This document shows positions 34,544-43,239 of a stretch of DNA of 64,000 nucleotides, in pieces. Position numbers and translations under genes: made by a program. The DNA is from Paenibacillus sp. FSL R5-0341 (GTDB lineage Bacteria > Bacillota > Bacilli > Paenibacillales > Paenibacillaceae). The notes below the pieces were generated by a model. The model saw only the letters and a program-made list of their open reading frames with translations. It did not search any database and had not been told where the DNA came from. The stretch's first letter is position 1. The number at the start of each line of letters is the position of its first letter. The stretch covers positions 3,720,001-3,784,000 of the forward strand of contig NZ_CP150241.1 in NCBI RefSeq assembly GCF_037975235.1. The letters run 5' to 3'.

Positions 34544-36178
34544 TTATTGCTTGTTTTCTTTATAGGCTTGGTACGTGTCATTGGCCAGCTTCAGATAATT
34601 GGTTAGCCCCTGACTGTCCAGCTCTTTGGCAAACGTATCGAATTCAGACAAGTTCCGTTCACCCAAAATAAATTTAAGTGTATTCTGGTCAGAGTAGTCT
34701 TTCAGTGGTGTACTCAGAAGTGTCACCCGTTCACGGTCCTCGGAAGAGTATGGAATTGGTGGTTCTGCCGGGATAACTTCCTTGGTATCCTTCATGTCTT
34801 GCTGGAACTTCAACTCTTCTTCACTAAACATCGATTGCAGCAGATCTGTGGTTCCTCCGTAGGCAAATACACCACCAGAGAAGCCAAAGTCAATACGCAG
34901 ATCCTTCGTACCTTTTGGATTCAAACCATTGTAATTCACGTCTTCTACCAATTTACGTGTTCCGCCCTCTTTGGTGAATGTTTCGCCTTCTACGCCCCAC
35001 TTGGCAAACTCTTGACCTTCATCACTGTAATATAGCCAATCAACAAATTGCATAATGGCTTTGAAATTTTCACTCTTTTGTATTTTCCCAGATATCATGA
35101 CACCGTTTTCAAGTCTGGACCCTGACATCAGCTGGCCTTTTGGCCCACCTGGTACTGTAATCTTCGCAACCGAGAATTTACCCTCTCCGAGCGTTTTGTT
35201 CATATCATTTCGGTGCAATACAACGGTCTGGGAATTACCATTAATCATGAATGATTTGCCGGATACAAATTTCTGTACAGCCTGATCATCATCCTGTGTA
35301 AAACTTTCCTTATCGAGCAGCCCTTCGGATACCAACTTGTTAAAATACGTTAGCATCTCTTTGTATTCTGGTGTTGTAGCCGTGTACACAAATTGATCTT
35401 GATCTTCCTTATACGTCAATCCGTTACCAAAACCCCATCCACCCTTGGTACCAAAGCCAGTAGCAGCGATGTTCAACGTACTATTGAATTGGAATCGGTC
35501 CGAAAATGGAATGGAATCGGGATAGATCTCTTTCAGTTTTTTGGCTGCATCATACAATTCGTCCCATGTGGTCGGGATAGCGATGTTATTTTCCTCAAAG
35601 ACATCCGTTCTTACAAGCAGCGTATAATCCGGCCATACTTCTTCATGCAGACCTGGAAGTACATAGTACTTTCCATCTTCCTGTCGAAGTCCTTCGAGTT
35701 CATCTTCCAAACCCCATTTCTCCACTTTATCCTTGAAGTTCGGCATCAAATCAATATAATCGCTAATCGGCAAGATCGCACCGGAAGATACAAATGCAGA
35801 CTCTTCACCTGGATAGGTTTTAGGAATAACCAGTGGTGCATCACCAGAGCTAATCAACAGAGATCTCTTCTGAGAATAATCGCTCATCGGTACAATCGTT
35901 GGCTCAAGCGTAACACCCGTCAGTTCGGTAATTTTATCAAAAAGCAACCAGTCTTTTTTATATGGATAACTAGGTTGATCACTATAAAGTATGGAGAGAT
36001 TAAACGGCTCAGTCGCCTTGAATGTATCTCCTACATTGTACGTCTCCATTGCAGCGTTGGTCTGAACTTCTGTGACGTCACCTCCAGCACCAGTACCGCT
36101 ACTACATGCAGCCAGAACGACGGTCATCATTGTTGCCAAAACCATTTTACCGACAAACTTACGTGGCTTTTGATTCAT
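34544..36178 (-). CDS. Extracellular solute-binding lipoprotein (LplA-like)
   Basis: A 544-residue ABC-importer binding protein. The N-terminus is a lipoprotein signal with lipobox LAAC (cysteine at about residue 25), followed by a Ser/Gly/Thr-rich tether. The mature part contains the usual family 1 features (TWDELYDAAKKLKEIYPD, FVDWLYYSDEGQEFAKWGVEG). The length matches LplA-type proteins of Paenibacillus, which bind oligosaccharides from plant or microbial polymers. It lies downstream of its two permease genes; an MsmX-type ATPase would be encoded elsewhere. The ATG at 36178 follows GGGGGA. Confidence 0.9.
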   Translation of the reverse strand: MNQKPRKFVGKMVLATMMTVVLAACSSGTGAGGDVTEVQTNAAMETYNVGDTFKATEPFNLSILYSDQPSYPYKKDWLLFDKITELTGVTLEPTIVPMSDYSQKRSLLISSGDAPLVIPKTYPGEESAFVSSGAILPISDYIDLMPNFKDKVEKWGLEDELEGLRQEDGKYYVLPGLHEEVWPDYTLLVRTDVFEENNIAIPTTWDELYDAAKKLKEIYPDSIPFSDRFQFNSTLNIAATGFGTKGGWGFGNGLTYKEDQDQFVYTATTPEYKEMLTYFNKLVSEGLLDKESFTQDDDQAVQKFVSGKSFMINGNSQTVVLHRNDMNKTLGEGKFSVAKITVPGGPKGQLMSGSRLENGVMISGKIQKSENFKAIMQFVDWLYYSDEGQEFAKWGVEGETFTKEGGTRKLVEDVNYNGLNPKGTKDLRIDFGFSGGVFAYGGTTDLLQSMFSEEELKFQQDMKDTKEVIPAEPPIPYSSEDRERVTLLSTPLKDYSDQNTLKFILGERNLSEFDTFAKELDSQGLTNYLKLANDTYQAYKENKQ

Positions 36179-36278
36179 TTAGGTTATCCCCCTGAATTTG
36201 GTTTAGGTTGACCTTGCCTTAGAACTTTCTAAGCTACCTTTAAAAGTTAATCATGTGAATCATTCTGTCTGCTAAGCA

Positions 36279-37151
36279 TTACTGTTTAACAGACCCCAAC
36301 ATGATACCGGTTACAAAGTATCTTTGCACAAATGGATAGATGGTGAGTATCGGCAAGATGGTTAATACCATCGTTACTGACTTAATATTGGCAGCAATCT
36401 GTGTCAGGTTATCAGCTGAGGTTGCACCGGCAGAAGCCCCGCTGGTCGCTCCAGCAATCATGTTGCGCAAATAAATGGTGACCGGGAACAGTTCTTTTTT
36501 ATCCAAATACAGAAAGGCTGGGAACCAGGAGTTCCAATGACCTACTGCGTAGAACAGTACCATGGTTGCCATAACGGCTTTACTCAGCGGCAAGATAATG
36601 CGTAACAAGATTCCGTAGGTATTTAACCCATCAATGGAGGCAGCTTCCTCCAGTTCTTCAGGCATATTTTCAAAAAATGACTTCATGATCAACATGTTGT
36701 ATATGCTAATTGCGCCAGGAACAACAAGCGCCCACATGGTGTTATTGAATCCAAGGGAATTAATCAAGACATAGTTTGGAATCAATCCACCACTGAAGAA
36801 CATCGTGAACACGGCGAACATTGTCAAAAACTTGCGGCCCATCAACCTCTTTTTGGATAAGGCATAGGCGAAGATAGTTGTCATGAACATCGAAATCAAC
36901 GTACCTACCACGGTGTAAATAATCGTATTTTTATAATTGGTCCAGAACATACTGTCACGTGAGATGGTCTTGTATGTCTCCACATTGAATCCTCTTGGGA
37001 ACAAACTTACTTTGCCTGAGTTAATATAGGACTCACTACTGAAGGATTGTGCTACGACATTCAAGAATGGATAGAGCGTTATAAATACCACGAACAGCAG
37101 AAAGATGACATTAAATACTTTAAATACCTTGTAAGATCTGGATTCCTGCAT
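36279..37151 (-). CDS. Carbohydrate ABC transporter permease (LplC-like)
   Basis: A 290-residue inner-membrane permease with six predicted helices. The EAA loop for ATPase contact is EELEEAASIDGLNTYGILLRIILPLSKAV (read in part). The C-terminus FVQRYFVTGIMLGSVKQ is the signature of the LplC/YtcP group. AGGAGG precedes the ATG at 37151. It pairs with the LplB-like permease 12 nt upstream. Confidence 0.9.
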   Translation of the reverse strand: MQESRSYKVFKVFNVIFLLFVVFITLYPFLNVVAQSFSSESYINSGKVSLFPRGFNVETYKTISRDSMFWTNYKNTIIYTVVGTLISMFMTTIFAYALSKKRLMGRKFLTMFAVFTMFFSGGLIPNYVLINSLGFNNTMWALVVPGAISIYNMLIMKSFFENMPEELEEAASIDGLNTYGILLRIILPLSKAVMATMVLFYAVGHWNSWFPAFLYLDKKELFPVTIYLRNMIAGATSGASAGATSADNLTQIAANIKSVTMVLTILPILTIYPFVQRYFVTGIMLGSVKQ

Positions 37152-37163
37152 GGTGCTCCTCCT

Positions 37164-38126
37164 TTACCATAAGCTTCTTTGTGTCAGTCTGCGTGAAATG
37201 GCATTTACGGAGAACACCAGAATCAGACCGATCAGCGATTCGAACAAGCCAATTGCGGTAGCATAACTGAAGTTACTGGATTCCAGTCCGACCCGATACA
37301 GGTAAGTGGAGATCACATCAGATGTCTCGTAGATCAGCGGATTGTACAAGAGTAAGATTTTTTCAAATCCAACAGCCAGGAAATTACCCATGTTCAAGAT
37401 CAACAACGTCACAATCGTTGGCAAGATTCCTGGAATCGTTACGTGAATCGTTTGCTTCCAGCGGTTGGCACCATCAATACGTGCAGCTTCATACAAAGAA
37501 TCATCAATGGTTGTCAGTGCGGCGAGATACAGTATCGCTCCCCAACCCATACCCTGCCATACCTCTGACGTGATGTAGATTGTTCTGAACCACTCAGCCC
37601 GCTGCATAAAAGGTATATTGTCTCCGGTGAAAAAAGCCACCAGTCCATTAATGGAACCATTCACTGCTGTCAACTGCAGGATCATACCTGCAACGATAAC
37701 GATGGACAGAAAGTGAGGCAGATAAGACGCGGTCTGTACAAACTTTTTGAATCGTTTACTCTTCACTTCGTTAAGCATCAAGGCAAAAATGATGGGAACC
37801 GGGAATGTAAAGAGCAACGCGAGTCCGCCCAACATCAGCGTATTACCGAATACTCTCCAGAAGGTAGGGTCTTCAATAAACATTTTGAAGTATCTTAACC
37901 CAACCCATGTTTCTCCAAATATACTGCCCCCCGGAACAAAACGTCTGAAGGCAATCACATTACCAATCATCGGTCCATATTTAAAAATAATGAGGTAGAT
38001 GATGGGAAGGATTAATAGTGAATACAGCTGCCAGTCTTTGCGGAACAAGGTTCCTGCGGTTTGTAATCTGCTCTCTTTACGTAAAGATGTCATGGTTAGT
38101 GTTGTTTTAGCGGTTTCCGACTCCAT
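37164..38126 (-). CDS. Carbohydrate ABC transporter permease (LplB-like)
   Basis: A 320-residue permease with six helices. The EAA loop is DDSLYEAARIDGANRWKQT, and a characteristic LLILPIIYLIIFKYGPMIG opens the membrane region. N-terminal 30 residues are cytoplasmic and polar. It is the first gene of the unit permease-permease-binding protein-GntR. The ATG at 38126 has GGAGTGA upstream. No ATPase gene is present in the unit. Confidence 0.9.
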   Translation of the reverse strand: MESETAKTTLTMTSLRKESRLQTAGTLFRKDWQLYSLLILPIIYLIIFKYGPMIGNVIAFRRFVPGGSIFGETWVGLRYFKMFIEDPTFWRVFGNTLMLGGLALLFTFPVPIIFALMLNEVKSKRFKKFVQTASYLPHFLSIVIVAGMILQLTAVNGSINGLVAFFTGDNIPFMQRAEWFRTIYITSEVWQGMGWGAILYLAALTTIDDSLYEAARIDGANRWKQTIHVTIPGILPTIVTLLILNMGNFLAVGFEKILLLYNPLIYETSDVISTYLYRVGLESSNFSYATAIGLFESLIGLILVFSVNAISRRLTQRSLW

Positions 38127-38375
38127 GTTTTTTCACTCCGATCCAGGACTTGATAGGTAAAAACGAATTCATGTACAACTCCCATCGCTTCTTCTTTTTG
38201 TAGAAGACAACCAATCCCTCAACTTCACCCCCACTGCGAAATAGATAGTAGCTAAATGTAAGCGATGTCATTTTAATGTGTTATGTAGAATCACACAATC
38301 CAAAGTGCTTCACATCATTCATTAGCACTTAATAGGTGGTGTGATCTCCAAATCAAAAGAAGGTGTTCATAATAG

Positions 38376-38389
38376 GTGAAGCGCTTACA
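38376..38389 (-). promoter_or_regulatory. cre-like (CcpA) site upstream of the ABC operon
   Basis: TGTAAGCGCTTCAC on the minus strand keeps the palindromic core AAGCGCTT and matches 12 of 14 positions of the catabolite-responsive element consensus; the last two positions differ. It would suit a sugar importer. Confidence 0.4.
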
Positions 38390-38481
38390 ATATGTCTAAA
38401 ATAATAATAAGCAACAACTCCTGCTTTCATTCAAATGAAGTAAGTCAAAAGAAATTGCTCTAGGACAATCTAAATACTAGT

Positions 38482-38493
38482 CATACTAGTATG
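38482..38493. promoter_or_regulatory. Palindrome CATACTAGTATG, candidate GntR operator
   Basis: A perfect 12-nt palindrome with a further TACTAG copy 3 nt to the left, in the region upstream of an operon that ends with a GntR-family gene. The link to the regulator is inference. Confidence 0.35.
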
Positions 38494-38593
38494 TTAGTTA
38501 TATTCTAATCCAGCTTCCTCCTAATTTCAATAACTTTTAGCAAATATAATTGTTATCTCATTTAACAAGGTCAATTAGCCAACCTGCCCAAAT

Positions 38594-38651
38594 AAAAAAA
38601 CATTGGTAACTTCACGAACGACATCATCGTTCATTGAAGCTTCCAATGTTT
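38594..38651 (-). terminator. Terminator of the HAD hydrolase operon
   Basis: Minus strand: a long interrupted stem (AAACATTGG with CCAATGTTT, then TTC/GAA and GAACGA/TCGTTC type pairs) ends in a run of seven Ts. Confidence 0.7.
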
Positions 38652-38686
38652 CAGGGTGCTGAGGAAAGATGTTATAGCTGATCTGC

Positions 38687-39478
38687 TCAGAAATTAGCTA
38701 TAAGCTGATCCAGTTCAGATAAATGCGTTATTTCATGGTCAGGCGCATACGTTTCATTGTTGGTCTTATGCTCACGGTTAATCCATACGGATTGGATGCC
38801 AGATGATAAAGCACCACGAATATCAGTCGTCAACTTGTCTCCAACCATCATGCTCTCTTCAGGTTTAACACCCAGTTTACTCAAAGCATGTTCAAATATG
38901 GATGGATCCGGTTTTCCTTTTCCAAAGTTACCCGAGATAATAATCTCATCAAAGAAAGGAGTCAATTCAGGCACACCGTCCAACTTCTCTTGTTGCAAAG
39001 CAGGACAACCGTTCGTTAACAACAAAAGTTTGTAATCTCCTTGCAACTTACGCAAGGTATCCATCGTTTCTTCGTACACATGGGGTCTGGATCTCCGTTC
39101 TACTCCAAACTGTGAGGCAAGCTGTTCAGCAAGATCTTCCCGATCTACACCTAACTTCAACAAGCCACGACGCCAGGATTCTTTACGGTAAACAGGAGCA
39201 AGCTGTTCCAACTGACGGAACTCAGGTTGATCCCCACCAGTAAAGTTAGCCCATAGTCCTTCAAACGGATTGATTCCAATCATTTTGGTAAAAGGAAAGG
39301 TCTCATATGATTCATACAGTCCACGTGCCTCGTTACGAACGGCTTCTTCAAGTTCTTCCGGTTTAACCCCAGTCTCTTGCGCTGCGATTAGACAAGTCTC
39401 ATGAAAAGCTTCTCGAACACTACGCTCATCCCATAATAAAGTATCATCTAGGTCGAACAAAATCGCTTTTAACGCCAT
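38687..39478 (-). CDS. HAD-superfamily hydrolase (subfamily IA)
   Basis: A 263-residue HAD hydrolase. Motif I FDLDDTLLWD is near residues 8-17, motif II in LLLTNGCPALQQ, the lysine in GKGKPDPSIFEHAL and motif III in MVGDKLTTDIRGAL. The cap lies between motifs I and II. The pattern fits the YjjG/YfnB-like nucleotidase or phosphatase group, but the substrate is not determined. ATG 39478 (MALKAILFDLDD) is my choice; an ATG at 39487 is close to the ribosome site. It lies 28 nt after the upstream membrane-protein gene. Confidence 0.83.
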   Translation of the reverse strand: MALKAILFDLDDTLLWDERSVREAFHETCLIAAQETGVKPEELEEAVRNEARGLYESYETFPFTKMIGINPFEGLWANFTGGDQPEFRQLEQLAPVYRKESWRRGLLKLGVDREDLAEQLASQFGVERRSRPHVYEETMDTLRKLQGDYKLLLLTNGCPALQQEKLDGVPELTPFFDEIIISGNFGKGKPDPSIFEHALSKLGVKPEESMMVGDKLTTDIRGALSSGIQSVWINREHKTNNETYAPDHEITHLSELDQLIANF

Positions 39479-39506
39479 TCCGATCATCTACCCCTTTATG
39501 CAATAA

Positions 39507-40016
39507 TTACTTTTCGACGGTTTCCACGGTGATCTGGTGTGCTTTTGCAAACTTCAACAAACGTTCTGCAATCGCATCTGTATCGTAGCGGTTCAATAAC
39601 TTGGTAAACACCCATCTTTTACCGCGACTGTTATGTTCAATAACGATTGTACCTGGTTCAATTCTGAATTTTACGATATCGTCAACGCCGATTGAACGTT
39701 CACGGTTACCCTTCGTCGTAATAATCCGATTACTGCTAATCTTGATGTACGGACGACGAAGCATGAAGATGACAGCTAAAAATACGTAAAGCAGCATGGT
39801 CACCCAGTCCCAAGTTGTCATTGGAGCTTGTACAAGGAATGTGCTCATAAACAGATACAAAAAGGCGAGACCGATCAAAAATATAGGGAACAACAGGCTG
39901 CGTCCTTTAAAGACTTCTTCACCTGGTGTACCTGTAATTGGTTGACCACTTTTTTTGCGTTGCTGATTTAACTGCTTGGAATTTTTCTTAACCGTTCTCT
40001 CGAACGAACGCGACAT
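39507..40016 (-). CDS. Two-helix membrane protein of unknown function
   Basis: A 169-residue protein. The first 60 residues are basic and polar (FERTVKKNSKQLNQQRKK). Two transmembrane helices follow at about 65-85 and 92-112, then a soluble C-terminal domain of about 60 residues of strands and a helix (GVDDIVKFRIEPGTIVIEH), which looks PH-like. No family assigned. AAGGGGG precedes ATG 40016, so the longer frame to 40133 is not needed. It lies between ynzC and the HAD gene on the same strand. Confidence 0.7.
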   Translation of the reverse strand: MSRSFERTVKKNSKQLNQQRKKSGQPITGTPGEEVFKGRSLLFPIFLIGLAFLYLFMSTFLVQAPMTTWDWVTMLLYVFLAVIFMLRRPYIKISSNRIITTKGNRERSIGVDDIVKFRIEPGTIVIEHNSRGKRWVFTKLLNRYDTDAIAERLLKFAKAHQITVETVEK

Positions 40017-40105
40017 GAGAATCCCCCTTATGTGTCTTTGTATCGGCTTACATAACTGTAAACCAACATTTCCCCCTATAGATTGCACACTCAAAATAAC
40101 AGGAA

Positions 40106-40140
40106 GAAACCTAAATATCATAAATGATATCATAGGTTTC
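40106..40140 (-). terminator. Hairpin after ynzC, probable terminator
   Basis: GAAACCTA/TAGGTTTC outer arms and an ATATCAT/ATGATAT inner stem, immediately after the ynzC stop codon, with a moderately T-rich minus-strand tail. Confidence 0.55.
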
Positions 40141-40141
40141 G

Positions 40142-40351
40142 TTAGTGTTTGAGTTTGCCTTGGTGGCCTTTGTCATTCTCATCATCAACAATCTCAATGG
40201 TATCCAGTTGCTGTCTGAAATTGCTGCGAATATTACTCAAATAAATCTCTCTTAGTTCGGCACGTTCAGCAAGTTCTTCCTCTGACAAACCAGTGGACTT
40301 TTGCTTACGAGCCAATTCATTAATGCGTGCTACCAGACTATCTATATCCAA
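40142..40351 (-). CDS. ynzC: DUF896 family protein (YnzC-like)
   Basis: A 69-residue helical-hairpin protein of the DUF896 family: IDSLVARINELARKQKSTGL and the AERAELREIYLSNIR segment match B. subtilis YnzC, which lies in the SOS operon beside yneA. The start is TTG 40351, 8 nt after GGAGGGG. The context is conserved too: yneA upstream and divergent lexA. The B. subtilis yneB resolvase gene between them is missing here. Biochemical function unknown. Confidence 0.85.
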   Translation of the reverse strand: MDIDSLVARINELARKQKSTGLSEEELAERAELREIYLSNIRSNFRQQLDTIEIVDDENDKGHQGKLKH

Positions 40352-40446
40352 GCTTGTCCCCTCCAAAAATACAAAGTCATATTAACTTTGCCATGATAAA
40401 GGCAGCTTGTCAAGCTGACACGCACTAACACTCATTCATGTGCATT

Positions 40447-40824
40447 TTATTCTGCAAATTGCGGTAGAGCTAAAACTTGTCCCACTTGGATCGAAGTCGT
40501 CTGAAGTTGATTCACTTTCTTAATTGCTTCTATATAAATACGTGTATCCATATTCATCGGTTTATGTTCCAAAGAAATACTCCATAATGTTTCCCCTTGT
40601 GAAACGGCTATCTTTCCTCCAGGCAGAACATCATTCTCATTGCCAGCAAATACAGTTAAAACAGTGCTGCATCCAATAAATATAATCAAAGAAGTAATGG
40701 CTACCTTTAACATCCATGAAGAAATCTTGAAACGTGCTAAAACCTTCTTGTAGTTCCCTATGTTAGACTTCACCAGTTCCGAATTCATCGGTTCATAAAT
40801 GCTTTGATAAGTAGAATATCTCAT
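40447..40824 (-). CDS. yneA: SOS cell-division inhibitor YneA
   Basis: A 125-residue membrane protein: a cytoplasmic N-terminal segment of about 37 residues, one transmembrane helix (about 38-60), then a LysM domain (VSQGETLWSISLEH onward). YneA delays septation during the SOS response in Bacillus. The N-terminal extension before the helix is longer than in B. subtilis YneA. The ATG follows GGAGG at 10 nt. Its promoter contains a LexA box between -35 and -10, and lexA is transcribed divergently. Confidence 0.85.
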   Translation of the reverse strand: MRYSTYQSIYEPMNSELVKSNIGNYKKVLARFKISSWMLKVAITSLIIFIGCSTVLTVFAGNENDVLPGGKIAVSQGETLWSISLEHKPMNMDTRIYIEAIKKVNQLQTTSIQVGQVLALPQFAE

Positions 40825-40838
40825 TAAATAGCCGCCTC

Positions 40839-40852
40839 CAAACGTTTGTTCC
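40839..40852. promoter_or_regulatory. Weak LexA-like box in the yneA leader
   Basis: CAAACGTTTGTTCC matches 8 of the 10 fixed positions of CGAAC-N4-GTTCG. It lies between the yneA promoter and its start codon. Confidence 0.4.
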
Positions 40853-40866
40853 TATCTGTTGGAATC

Positions 40867-40895
40867 AATATAACACGAACACTTGTTTTGTTCAA
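40867..40895 (-). promoter_or_regulatory. Sigma-A promoter of yneA
   Basis: Minus strand: -35 TTGAAC (40895-40890), 17-nt spacer, -10 TATATT (40872-40867). The spacer contains a LexA box. Confidence 0.75.
40876..40889. promoter_or_regulatory. LexA box in the yneA promoter
   Basis: CGAACACTTGTTTT matches the Bacillus-type LexA operator CGAAC-N4-GTTCG at 8 of 10 fixed positions and fills the promoter spacer of yneA. Confidence 0.7.
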
Positions 40896-40904
40896 TAGGT
40901 TTTT

Positions 40905-40918
40905 AGAACAATTGTTCG
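40905..40918. promoter_or_regulatory. LexA box upstream of yneA
   Basis: AGAACAATTGTTCG matches 9 of 10 fixed positions of the LexA operator and lies 10 nt upstream of the yneA -35 element. Confidence 0.75.
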
Positions 40919-41055
40919 CTTATTTTTCGAAGGAGAAATATCTGAATTGAAGTCATGTATAAAGCATTTGCAGTATTTTGCTCCGACTTTTGGACAAATT
41001 CTGTTCTAATAGTTAAAAAACACTGATTTAATGGCATTTTATTTAGAACTTATGT

Positions 41056-41084
41056 TTGTACGAACGGAGGTTCTATGTTATAAT
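41056..41084 (+). promoter_or_regulatory. Sigma-A promoter of lexA
   Basis: -35 TTGTAC (41056-41061), 17-nt spacer, perfect -10 TATAAT (41079-41084). A LexA box occupies the spacer. Confidence 0.75.
41061..41074. promoter_or_regulatory. LexA box in the lexA promoter
   Basis: CGAACGGAGGTTCT matches 9 of 10 fixed operator positions and lies between -35 and -10 of lexA, the arrangement expected for autorepression. Confidence 0.8.
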
Positions 41085-41119
41085 TTTCCCAAACGTTACT
41101 AAAATGGGGTTGATACGGT

Positions 41120-41746
41120 ATGTCGAAGATATCCAGCAGGCAGCAGGCTATTCTGGAGTTTATACGAAATGAAGTCCGGTTGAAGGGGTATCCTCCTTCC
41201 GTACGAGAAATTGGTGAAGCGGTTGGACTGGCTTCCAGCTCAACAGTACATGGACATTTGGATCGTTTGGAGAAAAAAGGTTTGATCCGACGCGACCCTA
41301 CCAAGCCAAGAGCTATTGAGCTTTTGAGCCAGGAAGAATCGGAGCACTCTCATCAATTTGCTCATAGCGTTGCACGTATTCCTGTCGTTGGTAAGGTTAC
41401 AGCGGGTGTTCCGATTACTGCAACCGAGAACATTGAAGACTACTTCCCTCTTCCTACGCATTATGTAGGCGAACAGAAAGTATTTATGCTTTCGGTAGTC
41501 GGAGATAGTATGGTGGAAGCTGGAATCGTTAACGGAGATTATGTTATTGTCCGTCAACAGCAAACTGCTGATAACGGTGATATTGTAGTCGCAATGACTG
41601 AAGATGATGAAGCTACAGTGAAAACGTTCTATAAAGAGAAAGATCATATTCGCCTTCAACCGGAGAATGCGACCTTTGAACCTTTACGTTTGAAACATGT
41701 TAGTATTCTGGGTAAAGTCATCGGCCTTTTCCGAGATATTCATTAA
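41120..41746 (+). CDS. lexA: SOS repressor LexA
   Basis: A 208-residue repressor. The N-terminal winged helix (about 1-65) includes [19 protein letters not shown]. The self-cleavage site is A95-G96 (KVTAGVP), and the Ser-Lys dyad is S130 (VVGDSM) and K168 (ATVKTF), as in other LexA proteins that cleave on RecA activation. The ATG at 41120 follows GGGG. It controls itself and yneA through the operators in the shared intergenic region. A strong terminator follows. Confidence 0.97.
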   Translation: MSKISSRQQAILEFIRNEVRLKGYPPSVREIGEAVGLASSSTVHGHLDRLEKKGLIRRDPTKPRAIELLSQEESEHSHQFAHSVARIPVVGKVTAGVPITATENIEDYFPLPTHYVGEQKVFMLSVVGDSMVEAGIVNGDYVIVRQQQTADNGDIVVAMTEDDEATVKTFYKEKDHIRLQPENATFEPLRLKHVSILGKVIGLFRDIH

Positions 41747-41790
41747 TATTTAACTTGAGTAACAAAATTAGATGCAATGCATGAAATACG

Positions 41791-41830
41791 AAAAGAGGTT
41801 GTCCTGATGAACAGGACAACCTCTTTTTTT
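41791..41830. terminator. Bidirectional terminator between lexA and the aldehyde dehydrogenase gene
   Basis: A 16-bp stem (AAAAGAGGTTGTCCTG with its complement) and a 5-nt loop, with T-runs on both strands, between convergent genes. Confidence 0.92.
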
Positions 41831-41856
41831 CATGTTTATGTTATTTTATTGGCTAA

Positions 41857-43158
41857 TTATTCACTGCGTTTCAGAACACTTTTGTGATGGGAAAATACAT
41901 CAAAGCTCTGTTGTCCGTGATATGAGCCCATACCACTCTCTCCTACACCACCAAACGGGAGATAATGTGATGTCATATGAGAAAGTGTGTCATTAATACA
42001 TCCCCCACCGAAGGATACTTGATTAAGAACCTGTTCCTGCAGTTGCTCATTCTGTGTGAAGAGATATAGCGCCAATGGTTTTGGCCGGCGTACAATCTCA
42101 TCCAGCATCGGGTTGAGGTCATTGTACGTAAATACAGGAAGAATCGGACCGAATATCTCTTCTTGCATGACAGGTGATTCCCAGTTCACATTTCCAAGCA
42201 CAGTCGGCTCAATAAGCAATTGCTCACGTACAGAACGTCCACCTAAGAGCGTTGTACCATCTGTGAGGAATTTCGATAACCGATCGAAGTTACGTGCGTT
42301 GACAATATGCGGGAAATCAGCGTTCTGGAGCACATCATCTCCAAATTTATCTTTGATCTCTGCGCCAATCAGATTGATCAATTCGTCATGAACTTGTTCA
42401 TGTACAAGCAAATAATCTGGAGCAACGCAAGTTTGCCCAGCATTCAGGAACTTACCACGAACAATACGTTGGGCTACCAGCTTCAGATCTGCATCACTAT
42501 GGACAATAGCAGGACTTTTACCGCCCAACTCAAGAGTTACAGGAGTCAGGTGCTCTGCAGCTGCCTTCATAACAATGCGGCCTATACCTGTACTGCCTGT
42601 GAAGAAAATATAATCAAACTTCTCTTTCAACAATGCTGTGCTAGCCTCAACTTCCCCTTCCATAACGGCAATATACTCCTGTGGGAAGATCTCCTGAATC
42701 AGATCAAACGTCAGACGAGACACGGCTGGTGTTAATTCAGATGGCTTGATAACTGCACAGTTACCGGCTGCAATTGCTCCAATCAGTGGACCGAAGGCCA
42801 GTTGGAAAGGATAGTTCCAAGGTGCAATAATAAGCGCCACTCCGTATGGTTCAGGGTAAATGGTGCTCACCCCATCCGGCATAGCCGAATTCGTTGGGAC
42901 TTGTTTTGGTGCAGCCCATTCCTGCAGGTGTTCTAATGCGAAATCCAGCTCTCCCAGCACAATGCGAATCTCGGAACCGTAAGCTTCCGCCTCAGATTTG
43001 TTCAAATCTGCCCGAAGTGCATCTTGAATCCGTTGCTGATACTTTTCAATTCCCTTTCTAAGCTGTTGAAGCGCATTAATCCGATATTCGATATTTTTAG
43101 TTTGACCTGTATAAAAAAATGTACGTTGTTCTGTCACCAGTTGTTTTGCTTGATCCAT
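41857..43158 (-). CDS. Aldehyde dehydrogenase (class 3-like)
   Basis: A 433-residue NAD(P)-dependent aldehyde dehydrogenase. The cofactor loop is FFTGSTGIGRIVMKAA, the general-base glutamate is in TLELGGKSPAIV and the nucleophilic cysteine in NAGQTCVAPDYLL. IIAPWNYPF and the LPFGGVGESGMGSYHG end are typical. It resembles the YwdH/class 3 group, which oxidises medium or long-chain aldehydes; the substrate is not determined. The ATG at 43158 follows GGAGA. It has its own promoter and faces lexA. Confidence 0.9.
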   Translation of the reverse strand: MDQAKQLVTEQRTFFYTGQTKNIEYRINALQQLRKGIEKYQQRIQDALRADLNKSEAEAYGSEIRIVLGELDFALEHLQEWAAPKQVPTNSAMPDGVSTIYPEPYGVALIIAPWNYPFQLAFGPLIGAIAAGNCAVIKPSELTPAVSRLTFDLIQEIFPQEYIAVMEGEVEASTALLKEKFDYIFFTGSTGIGRIVMKAAAEHLTPVTLELGGKSPAIVHSDADLKLVAQRIVRGKFLNAGQTCVAPDYLLVHEQVHDELINLIGAEIKDKFGDDVLQNADFPHIVNARNFDRLSKFLTDGTTLLGGRSVREQLLIEPTVLGNVNWESPVMQEEIFGPILPVFTYNDLNPMLDEIVRRPKPLALYLFTQNEQLQEQVLNQVSFGGGCINDTLSHMTSHYLPFGGVGESGMGSYHGQQSFDVFSHHKSVLKRSE

Positions 43159-43210
43159 ATTAACATCTCCAATTAATTATTTAAAATTAAATTGCTCAAA
43201 ATTTAATTAA

Positions 43211-43239
43211 AGTATACCTCTTTTATATGAAACTTTCAA
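43211..43239 (-). promoter_or_regulatory. Sigma-A promoter of the aldehyde dehydrogenase gene
   Basis: Minus strand: -35 TTGAAA (43239-43234), 17-nt spacer, -10 TATACT (43216-43211), with the start codon about 50 nt downstream. Confidence 0.72.

Larger units (their letters stand above)
38127..38593 (-). promoter_or_regulatory. Non-coding upstream region of the carbohydrate ABC operon
   Basis: About 470 bp without a credible gene. It is AT-rich and holds a cre-like site (38376-38389) and a perfect 12-nt palindrome (38482-38493). A long 5' leader is possible. I could not place the promoter with confidence. Confidence 0.5.

Noticed and set aside
35393..36211. A 272-codon plus-strand frame opposite the solute-binding lipoprotein gene
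   Set aside because: Antisense to a gene with a clear lipobox and family motifs; its translation has no recognisable domain.
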